Origin: Rehmannia glutinosa | Lineage: Eukaryota > Streptophyta > Magnoliopsida > Lamiales > Orobanchaceae | Direction of reading: 5' to 3' | DNA: 64,000 nucleotides | Assembly: GCA_016081115.2 (NCBI GenBank) | Contig: CM071935.1 | Coordinates: forward strand, 28,444,075 to 28,508,074 | In this document: piece after piece, positions 11,002-21,700 of the stretch | Layout: each line of letters opens with the position of its first letter | How positions within the stretch are numbered: position 1 is the first letter of the stretch | Made by a program: the position numbers and the translations under genes | Notes under the pieces: model-generated | Seen by the model: the letters and a program-made list of their open reading frames with translations, nothing else | Database searches by the model: none | Told to the model about the DNA's origin: nothing

Positions 11002-12109
11002 GAATATGCATATCTACAGTCACCACCAGTATACTCACATTACAGTATACCAAGTCATTACAGTCAAGTTTATTATAGTGGGAATAATAGCAATGCCAAT
11101 GGCAACATCACATCAATGTTCAGCGATCGAGGAAAATCCGAATGCGTGTAGCATTTTCTAAGACCTAAAAACAACAAAGTCTGCATGAAACAACAAGTTG
11201 AAATTTATTCCAAGAGAGACGAGTTTAAAAAGTTAAGAGGACAATAAGCAAACTCCACAATTCAAAGCTTGTAACAACAAAAAATATTTACCCTGTTCAG
11301 AGTGAATTAATTCAATAAAGCTAGGTCATTCCACCTTGATATTCACCCACAATTTTAATTCTTGAATGGAGAAAATTTCTTGTTCGTGTAGGAAACAGAT
11401 TGTAATTAATCTCTCAAATTCATCTACGAATTAATTTTATGCCCTGTATTTTAGGAAAATGTTCCATTTCTTGCCTATTGGGAAGGTTTCCAGACAAATT
11501 AAAAAAGAATATGAAATATGACAGACTTTTCTTCCAACAACCTGAACAAGAAGAATGCATGTACAAGCTCAGAAAAAAGTTTGATTCTAGAATTTACATT
11601 GAGAACACATATATCCATAGCACTTGAATTTCAATGAAAAATTTTGGATGGAAAAGAATACTGACTGCAATTTCATATTGATTCAATTTTCAATGGTTGT
11701 ATTATGGAAGTTGTAGCAAATGGGATATCGAGACTAAGAAGACAAAAAAGAAGGATGAATTTAAATATTAACAACACATCGACGTAAAATATAAAATCAA
11801 TATTTCATCCTCTTGGTTTTTGAAACCTGACATGTTATCTCCCTTTATCAACATTGTTCTAAGCCAGATTAGAGTGACATTGGGGATCTAATAGTCATAC
11901 ACTTTCCTGTAATTGGATAAAAAGTAATCCTGAATTTGTAAAATCAATCCAGGAATAAAGCATGGTTATGATTCAAAAGCTTACACACACACACGCACAC
12001 ACACACACAACGAAAAGAGTATAAAATTTGGCATAAATTGCATTTATCGCCAACCAACATCATCTTTGTCAAAATTCAAAAAGCACCAAAGTCAAAGTGG
12101 CACCTGTTA
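11002..12109. other. Intergenic sequence with an (AC)n microsatellite
   Basis: An (AC)n run with one G interruption lies at 11983-12010. Otherwise I see no gene or repeat signature. Confidence 0.5.
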
Positions 12110-12342
12110 GTGAGTTTTCTAACCGCAAGTCTACGGTGTCAAGTTTTAATATAGTGAAAGTAAGGTTGTCGTATCCACAGGGAATAATTATCGAATTATT
12201 GCTAAGTACTATAATATAGTAGTCTAACTTTATTTAGAAATTCAAGAATTGATGGAGTTTATTATACTAAAAATACCAAAAATAAATCAAGAATATGAAA
12301 ATATCAATGAGTTTATCCAAATGATTAAATGAATTCTAGAGG

Positions 12343-13630
12343 TGTGATGAATCTAGTTATCCCTTATGTTATCAATATGGTTTATCAATCATCAATTACC
12401 AATTTATAAGTCAAGATTTCTCTGATGAATTATTTCCTCTCTCGAGTGCCAAATGATTTTAGATCACAATTGGGAAATCAATATCTCTATAAAAATCACC
12501 AATCGAAATCTCAATAAAAACTATGAATCTTGGTTGATGACTTCAAAGGATTCACAAATCTCTCAATTCTATGAAATCCTAGGTTATGATATTTCAAGGC
12601 CATTTATTCAATTACCTCTCTCAAGTGTCAAATCAAATACACCAAACACTCTAAATTATTGATCAAGTAATTTAGAAGCAATAGATCCAAATAGCACAAA
12701 TAAATTGGAAAATCTAGATTGACAAACCACAATATCGAAATATAAGTTCAAACATAGATTACATCATCCCTCTAGAATTATAAAGTTTAGCTCATGATTG
12801 AAGAAAATGAATCCATAAGAACACAACAATACATCTTACAAGATATGGAGAAAGTAACAAAATAAGAACAAGAGTTGAGGGATCTTCTCTATTTCTAGAT
12901 GATAAGAGCCTTCAATCTTCTTCTCCAAGCTTTTCCCAATGTGTTTCGGCCTTCTTCCTTGTCTTCTTTGTCGCTTTGTTGTCTTCCCAAGGGTCCAAGA
13001 TCCCCAATTTCACGCCCCAAGACTTGTATTTATACCCCCACAAAAGTCCAAGAAAAAGGAATAAGTTGCCTTGTAATTTCGCCTTGTGGCGCAAAGCAGA
13101 CATTGCAGTCGCTCGTCCCTATTGTCCGCACACGGCAAAAGGCGCTAAAATGGGGGCTGCGGCGCACCTCGATACATCCCGGCACTGGGCGTTGGGGGAT
13201 GTGCGGCGCCACTTCAAAATAATGTTCGCGAGTTTTTTCACCCCGTGACTGCGGCACGAAGGGGTCTTAAAGGCTGCGGGCGAGGACCAATTCAAGGCCA
13301 AAATTGTGATTTTCCTCTGTTCCTTCTTCTTCAAATGCGATTTCTTCCTCCCAAACACGTTTTTCGTTGTTTTCATCATTTTTCGGCTACCAAAATCTGT
13401 ATTAACTCTTCAACGACACTTAATGAAATAAAATGGACTCTAGCGACTCTAAAACATCCAAAATTAATATAAAATTCTAGTCTAAAATACATTATTAAGT
13501 TGGTAAAATACCAACTTAACAACACCTTTTGATTATTCCTTCGAATTTTAGCCCCCCAAAAAGAGTGCTACGCGTAAAAAGGAAGTACCTTTGATTCTAA
13601 GTTACACTAAAGCCGTTAAATTCTTTGATA
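12343..13630 (-). repeat. Tandem LTR-like unit, copy 1 (1288 bp)
   Basis: It begins with the phrase tgtgatgaatctagttatcc and matches copy 2 nearly base for base over its two flanks. It is about 49 bp longer. The difference is concentrated at about 13080-13290, a GC-rich stretch that is rearranged in copy 2. Confidence 0.85.
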
Positions 13631-14870
13631 TGTGATGAATCTAGTTATCCCTTATGTTATCAATATGGTTTATCAATTACCAATTACCAATTTATAAGTC
13701 AAGATTTCTACAATAATCATTTCCTCTCTCGAGTGCCAAATGATTTTAGATCACAATTGGGAAATCAATATATCTATAAAAATCACCAATCGAAATATCA
13801 ATAAAAACTATGAATCTTGGTTGATGACTTCAAAGGATTCACAAATCTCTCAATTCTATGAAATCCTAGGTTATGCTATTTCAAGGCCATGTATTCAATT
13901 ACCTCTCTTAAGTGTCAAATCAAATACACCAAACACTCTAAATTATTGATCAAGTAATTTAGAAGCAATAGATCCAAATAACACAAATAAATTGGAAAAT
14001 CTAGATTGACAAACCACAATATCAAAACATAAGTTCAAACATAGATTACATCATCCCTCTAGAATTATTAAGTTTAGCTCATGATTGAAGAAAATGAATC
14101 CATAAGAACACAACAATACATCTTACAAGATATGGAGAAAGTAACAAAATAAGAACAAGAGTTGAAGGATCTTCTCTATTTCTAGATGATAAGAGCCTTC
14201 AATCTTCTTCTCCAAGCTTTTCCCAATGTGTTTCTAGCCTTCTTCCTTGTCTTCTTGCTGCTTTGTTGTCTTCCCAAGGGTCCAAGATCCCCCAATTTCA
14301 CGCCCAAGACTTGTATTTATACCCCCACAAAAGTCCAAGAAAAAGGAATAAGTTGCCTTGTAATTTCCGCCCTGTAGCCATGGCTAAAGCACTGCATTTA
14401 AGGGGCGCAAAAAATGAAATGACTAGCGGCCACTCGATATATCCCGTGACTGCATGCGCTAAGGTTAAGTCTTTGCCGCCACTTCAAAATAATGTTCTGC
14501 CAAGTTTTTGGCGCTGCGGCTGCAGACAATTCAAGGCCAAAATTGCGATTTTCCTCTTTTCCTTCTTCTTCAAATGCGATTTCTTCCTCCCAAACACGTT
14601 TTTCGCTGTTTTCATCATTTTTCGGCTACCAAAATCTGTATTAACTCTTCAACGACACTTAATGAAATAAAATGGACTCTAGCGACTCTAAAACATCCAA
14701 AATTAATATAAAATCCTAGTCTAAAATACATTATTAAGTTGGTAAAATACCAACTTAACAACACCTTTTGATTATTCCTTCGAATTTTAGCCCCCCAAAA
14801 AGAGTGCTACGCGTAAAAAGGAAGTACCTTTGATTCTAAGTTAGACTAAAGCCGTTAAATTCTTTGATAT
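13631..14870 (-). repeat. Tandem LTR-like unit, copy 2 (1240 bp)
   Basis: The second copy starts exactly where copy 1 ends. Both end in the phrase gccgttaaattctttgatat followed by GTGA. Confidence 0.85.
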
Positions 14871-15272
14871 GTGACGAAGCCATCTGAATAAACTAGAGTA
14901 GAAAAAAAAACGGAATGATTATGACAAGTTCTGAAGATCAAAATTTTTGTGATATTTTTTTTTTCTTGTTTACTTTTAAGAGTATCATAAGTTGTGGCGG
15001 AGAGCCGCCGGCGATGGTGGTGGCACAATTGGAGGCGACAATTTTCAGGCTATCTTATTTGTACTGGGCTTCCATATTTGAAGACTGAAGAAATATAGAT
15101 CCACACTGGGCCTTGACTGAGCCTACTGAAGATTGGAGGTAATGGGTTTTTTTTATCGAGAAACGAATATAGTTTTTCAGTTTTTCTCTTCTTCTTTAAT
15201 TGTTGTTTATGTTTTTTTCCCCTTAAATGCACTCGCTTTATCTCAAGTATAATGGCAATATTTTTTTCTCCT

Positions 15273-15452
15273 ATGTTCTAAAAAGCGCTAGGAGCTAGGC
15301 ATACAATGATACAATAGACTAACATGATTAGGTGGAGCCTGAGCGGGGTTAGACGATATTTAATCGAAAGAAAAACATAGGTGGATAAGAGGAGCCTAGC
15401 GCTTATGCGAATACTAATTAGGCATAGACGGTGATTTTTAGAACATTGCTCT
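15273..15452. repeat. Small foldback repeat (TTCTAAAAAGCGCTAGG family)
   Basis: The left arm reads TTCTAAAAAGCGCTAGG. On the right, CCTAGCGCTT and then TTTTTAGAACATTG form the complementary arm in two pieces, interrupted by about 35 bases. It is a MITE-like foldback of about 180 bp, some 330 bp upstream of the Pumilio gene start. Confidence 0.6.
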
Positions 15453-15570
15453 TATGCCAAGGAAGTATTGAATTTTAAAACATTAAAAATTAAATTGTTA
15501 AGGATAATTAATTTTCAAAATTTATCTTAATAATAAAACACAGCTCAAATTTACTAACCACTCATATAAC

Positions 15571-15651
15571 GGGCCTGCATTATATGGGCCTAGTACAGCC
15601 CTCTTTCCTACACGACCGAAGAATTTACATCTTCAAGATAATCTTAGCCCA
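15571..15651 (+). promoter_or_regulatory. Site II-like motifs upstream of the Pumilio 24 gene
   Basis: TGGGCC lies at 15585-15590 and AGCCCA, its TGGGCT complement, at 15646-15651; a partial GGGCC lies at about 15571. TGGGCY (site II) elements bound by TCP factors are known to be enriched in promoters of ribosome-biogenesis and growth genes, which fits the likely job of the downstream gene. No TATA box is evident. Confidence 0.45.
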
Positions 15652-15776
15652 CGAGAAAAGCCCTCACAAAACCCCCCATATTTGCCCACCAAAGAGCGCA
15701 GAACTGCGGAGGCAATAAGAACCTACGGCTTGCTTCAAATTCGCAGACATCAAACACTAAAGCTTCAAGTTCATCA

Positions 15777-18700
15777 ATGGCAGCGAAGCCCCAGAAGAAG
15801 AGCAGCGAATCGAAGAAGAGGAAGAGAATCCCCAATCAGAAACCCGAGGAATCAATCGCTAATTCTGAAAAATCAAAATTAACGACAAGTCCCAAAAAAC
15901 TTAAGTTAAGTTCGAGCAATGTTCAAAATAAAGTCACGAAAAAGCCTTTCAAAGTATATACAAAGGATTACCAGAAACCTAGTGTGAAGAAAGATGAAGT
16001 GGACACCAAGAAACTAGGTCGTTTACGAGCAAAGGTTCGACCTTTTTCTTTTCTCCGGTTTTCATGGGTATATTTGCTATGCATAAGCTGTTTTTATTTG
16101 TGTTTCTGAGTCTTTGCTATGCATATGCTGGTTTTATTTGTTCCAGTACTACTTTCTCCGAAAGTTGTATCTTGGGGTCTGGTGTTCTCTCTTTGAACCA
16201 CATGAATGTATCCGTTTTAGTATTTTTGGGGTCTCCGATTAACTCCCAGCTGTATAATAGAAATGATGATACAATAATATGCTAACTGACGATTTTGGAG
16301 CAATATTATGCTGAAAATTATAAGGTACATGACCACTGTGCTGCAGAACATGTTAGAGTAGATCTATGTTGTGTTCTGTGCTTTCAGCAGTGTACCTTGG
16401 CATCTGGCACAATCTATTTTGGACTCTGAAAGACTTGAATTTTTGGGTAGGGTGAAGTTGAAACTATAATCAACTTTGATCTATATCTAGACTGAGAGAA
16501 ACAAGGTGAAGCTATGTTTAATCTTAAGAAAATCAAAGTAGACATGGTAGTCATCATTGCACGCGTGCAAAGTTTTGATTTTTCTGAAATTTTACATGGA
16601 ACATTTGTGTTCGGTATATACATTCTCTTTTGTTTTGGTATTTGGTCCTTCAGTCCGCGTGCTGCCTCATCCTCAGATAATGCTTTTGTTGAGCATCAAT
16701 GTCTCAGCCAAACTGCCCAGGGCCACAACTTCGTGATATTTTGCACTAAAGTTTCCAAAGTTCCCCTCGAAGGGAATTTGTTTATTCTTTATTTTTGGAT
16801 TTGTGGGGGAGGAATTCTGCTGAATCGGCAAAATTCGGTTTGTTTCTACAAAAATGTGAGAGCATTTCTTCTGTTTCCAAGGGTGCTAGCATTGGATTTG
16901 GATCACATGTCCAGTTTCAGGGTTTTAACATCTGTGCATCAGTGTGTTTAAGAAATTATAGAAGAGTGTTGCTGTTATAGAATCTGTTAAAGCTATTTTA
17001 CATGCCAAGTGCTTAGAATTAACAACAAATATAGATTCAGTCATCATTCTGAACAAGATTCTGAAAGCAATAGGAAATGAAAAAGATGAGCTGGATGACA
17101 ATAAAATACACTATATATACTTCTTGTTATGCCAAATTGTGTACCTGTGCTAACAATGATAACAATGCATATATCACTCAGCTAACTTAAACTAATTAAG
17201 GTGGGTCCTGTTGCTTTCTTCATTAAACTGGAGCTGTGAAATAGCGTCGGAGTACTAAGCAAAAAAACTGTTTACAGACTAATATAGTTACTTTAGAATT
17301 TTACTTTCTTTGCTAGTAGTTTTATAATTTTCATGAATGTACCTGAGCAGTATTTCATGGTTTGAGTTTCAAGTTACCCCAAAAGAGTTCTCGCTTGCAT
17401 TTTGATATGAATGCTTTATTGCGACTTTGATTGATTTAATTTTGCAGTCTTGCACTTTATGTGTTGACTGGATAAGATTTTAAAAGTTCAATTTCGGACC
17501 ATGATCCTTCCGGACATTTATTTTGTTCCTTCATTGATTTTTCTTTTTCCAGGAACTAGCTGAAGCAAGAAAAAAGAAGAGGAAGAAGCATTACTCATTG
17601 GAACAAGTAATTTCTATCATACATTTTTAACCCAGTGGTCTCCACTGAGTTTTTCTGTTGCAGTCAACTTATATTTCACTTTCTATATTTTTTTAGGAGT
17701 AACATTTATTCACAGTCTTAACAAAATATGCCAATTCTAAATGGTGATTTATGCTGTTTGCTGTCAATACATGTTAATTTATACTCATTGTGAAGAAATG
17801 GCATTCAGTGTTTTCTCTGGGATATGCTTGTCAATATATGCTTGTCACATATACCGATATTTGATTTTGTCATTGCAACATTCGTGCAGCCTGCCTCTGC
17901 ATCACATAATTATACACGATCCAGCTTCTTCCTTCTACTTCAAGGGGGCTTTAATTAAGCTTAATTATCTGACTTTGTGACATTCTTGTGCTTGCACTTC
18001 TTTGAGATTGCCTCTTGTTATGTTATTTCCTGGACTCCTGTTTGAGCAATCTTTTTACATAATTTCTACCAGGAACTTGCCTTGCTATGGGAGAAGATGA
18101 GATGTCGCAATATTGCAAAAGAAGATAGGTCGAGGTGTGTATTTTTGTTGCGAATATTCTAGCTACTTCTACTTGTCAGCTCTTTCTATCCCTTGAATTA
18201 GAAAATAGCGATTTATTTATTCTTTACCACAATTTTTGCGGATTAATATTCTTTTTGGGGAATGTGTTAGGTGGGTAACTGAAGCACTAAAGAAGATGAA
18301 GGGGAAGATTTCTGAAATTGCAAGCTCTCATGTTTCATCTCGTGTTCTTCAGGTTTCCATGCCTACCATCTCCGATACGTTAACCCACCACCATTACCTT
18401 ATTTTTGGACTTTCTATATTTATTGTAATGCATTTTTTGTTTTCTTGAATTACAGACTTGTGTTAAACATTGTACACAAGATGAAAGAAATGCTGTGTTC
18501 ATGGAGCTCCGGCCTCATTTTATTGCTCTTGCAAGCAATACTTATGCAGTTCATCTTGTTACTAAGATGTTAGATCATGGTATGTCTTACTGGAAAATCC
18601 TACTGAGACTGACCTACTTTTCTTTTTCTCCTCGCTCTATTTTGAATAGACTTAAAGCCATGTAAATGTTGTTTCTTAAAGTTTTTTTTATTTTTCTTTG

Positions 18701-21700
18701 CAGCACCCAAAGAACAGCTAGCAGAATTTATCTCGTCTCTCCATGGCCATGTTGCTTCTCTTCTTCGACATATGGTTGGATCACTAGGTATGACGTTGCG
18801 ATTACAAACTTATAATAATTTCCGTTGTCATTCTACCACAAGTTGGTTGCAAAACTGTGATTTACTTTAGTCTAAGGAGTGTAATCTCTCTACTCATTTC
18901 CTGTAGAAGCATGTATTTAAGATCTGTGTAAAAACTGGCCTGAGTTTTTGAAATCTTGGCGTGTTCCAATTTTATTGACTTGGTTTAGTAGGAACATTTA
19001 AGAACTTAGACCTACATATAGTTGTCCAAATTTGCAAGACTGACTCTGGCTTTATGTTGTAAATGTTTTACTTTACATGTGTTACCAGGATTGCTTAACC
19101 GTATATAGCATGCTTTTGCAGTTATTGAACATGCATATAATCTGGGGAATGCAACTCAGAAGCAAGCTCTTCTAATGGAACTATATTCGCCAGAACTTCA
19201 GTTATTTAAGGATTTGGTTACTGGGAAAGAGAACAGGTAATGGATTCACTTTGCTGTGGTGGCATTCAGATTGTAATATCACTAAATCACTATTCAAAAT
19301 TCCGTGTTCTTTCTTAAAGATGGAGTTTTCATTGATGGGTACAACGAACTTGATGATTTTAAAATGATTAAATGATAAAATAGGCCTATCGAAACTTAAA
19401 TTTTGAGTAAAATTCCAGCTGCATGTCTTATGTTAACCGGTAGATTGTGTTTTGGTCTAAGATCACCTGTTAGTAGGAGCTTGGGTTTCTTTCAATGGCC
19501 ATTTTAAGTTTTAAGGAAAAAAAGGAAACTCTAGTCTGTTAGGTTACAAGATCATGTAATTTTAGGTGCTGGAGTCTATGATAGTGCTTAAGATCACAAT
19601 GTTTTAGAACATTTTCTGAAGCTAGCAACGTTTCTTTGGATATCGGTCCCCTGAGCAGGGTGAATATGTTGAACACGTGAACCTTTTTTGGTAATTCTAA
19701 TTTCTGCATCGGGCCTGTATGTAATAAAATACTTATACCTTTACAGATTAGAAGATGTAATTTCAAAGCTGCAGCTACAAAAGTCGTCAGTCTTACGTCA
19801 CATGACTTCTGTGCTTCAACCCATTCTGGAGAAAGGGATATTAGACCATTCCATTGTACATAGAGCCTTTATGGAATACTTAAGCATTGCAGATCCGGTA
19901 CTACTTACGAAAGCTGGTTCATTCGATTCGACTTTCCACCTGCCAGATATCTTTGAAGAAAGTTTCTGTGTTTTTATCCCATTGTTATCTAATCTTAATT
20001 ATGTCTTTTGAAGTCGTCTGCCGCAGATGTTATTCAACAGCTGTCAGGTGCATCCCTCGTTCGGATGATCCACACCAAAGATGGATCCAGACTTGGTCAG
20101 CTCTGTATCAGGCATGGGAGTGCAAAGGTTTAATTCAAAATCACAATAAGTGTTGTGACAATATACACTATCTTCTTTAAGTTATACTCGTTTATTTGTT
20201 TAGGTGTGATTTGTTCTGAAAGTTTCTCTTTAATCCATGTTCATAGGAGCGGAAGAAAATTATCAAAGGCATGAAAGGCCATGTTGACAAAATAGCTCAC
20301 GACAAATTTGGAAATATGGTATGACTTTGCAAGTGTCTGATTGCTTCCACTCTCTTTGCCATTGATTTCCATAGACTTAAATGCAAGCTAGATGATGATT
20401 TCATCTGAAGGCAAGCTATAATAAAATATCCATTAGATTGATTTGCTAGTCAGGCTACCAAACTTTTCTATTTTGTATCTTGCAATCTGCCTCTATGTTT
20501 TTTTTGAACTTTCAAGCTTTCTGTTCACTCATTATTTCAGGTACTTGTCTGCATTTTTTCGGTTGTTGACGACACAAAACTCGTGTCGAAGGTCTGCTTC
20601 ATCATATTTTAGTTTTTGGGCATTTCCTATTTCAGTAGAGGCCGCCTTCTGACTATATTGTTTACCTCGCAGATTATCATTCGTGAGCTCGAAGGAAACT
20701 TGAAGGAGCTTCTTTTGGATCAGGTTAGTTAGTAATGTAAATATATTGTAATGTCTTATCCTAATCTTTTCAAAGATGGACAATGTTCAGGTATCCATTC
20801 AAATGTTACATTGTCATGTGTAACTTTGATAATAATCACACTCTGCAACTCAAGAATGTTGAATTTTGACTTGTTATTCCATGACTGAAATTTTCCGTCA
20901 GTATTATTGGTTTTCTGGACAGTCTTGCTTTTATTATTAAATGTTGCACGTATAAAATTTAGGTATAATTATAAAAAATCCCCTGGGTTTCAGGCTAATT
21001 ACCCAAAAAAATCTAGAGATGTTTCAAAATTACAAAAAAAACTCAAATGGATTTTTTGCAATTTTCGAAAACCTCTGGATTTTTCTGTAACTAGCCTGTA
21101 ACTCTTTTTTTTTTTTTTTGTAATTAGCCCTAGATTTTATAGCGCTCTTTGGCGAACATGGGTGGGTGAAGAAATTGCTTGCTTGATCTGATCACACAAA
21201 ATTGTGCTCCTGAATTAATATCTTCTGTAATATTTGTCATTGCAGAATGCACGGCGCCCTTTCCTGCAGCTTCTTCGTCCTAATTGTTCCCGATATTTCA
21301 GTCCCGATGATTTGGCATCTTTGACCCTATCAGTTCCATCCCTAAAAAATAAGGCAACATCCCCCTTCTTTTCCTCTCTGCTATTATGTATCTGTATAGT
21401 ATTGAACTGCCTTTGGAATATAGACTAATTGGACAATACCTTCTCTGTTCTTTATTTCAGAGTGAATCAGATGGTGGCGAAGCTGTTGAAGAAGATACGA
21501 ACGGCGACGGTGACCCTTCTGATTCAAATATACAGCTAAATGAGGGTGGGAAGAAGGATTCTTTTAAGCGGAGACAGGAGTTGCTGGTGAACAGTGGGCT
21601 TGCTGAGGTTTGTGTGTTATGTAATTGTTTGCATATTTGGAAAAATATTAAGGGATAATTACAAAACACCCCTGAAGTTTACAAAAAAACTCACTGATTA

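Larger units (their letters stand above)
12110..14870 (-). mobile_element. Retrotransposon remnant (gypsy/LARD type) with two tandem LTR-like units
   Basis: On the - strand the stretch 12190-12120 reads 'tccctgtggatacgacaacc...gacttgcgg', the sequence usually found between LTR and gag in plant gypsy/LARD elements. Upstream of it on that strand lie two head-to-tail units, 12343-13630 and 13631-14870. Each has a - strand TATA box GTATAAATAC (13026-13035 and 14313-14322). No gag or pol coding is present. Short open frames here differ between the two units and look accidental. Confidence 0.6.

Noticed and set aside
12899..13257. Several overlapping open frames in the tandem LTR-like units
   Set aside because: The equivalent frames are not conserved between the two units, so they are not under coding selection.
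15644..15835. Open frame on the - strand across the Pumilio 24 start
   Set aside because: It is the antisense shadow of exon 1 and the leader; no domain or splice signals.
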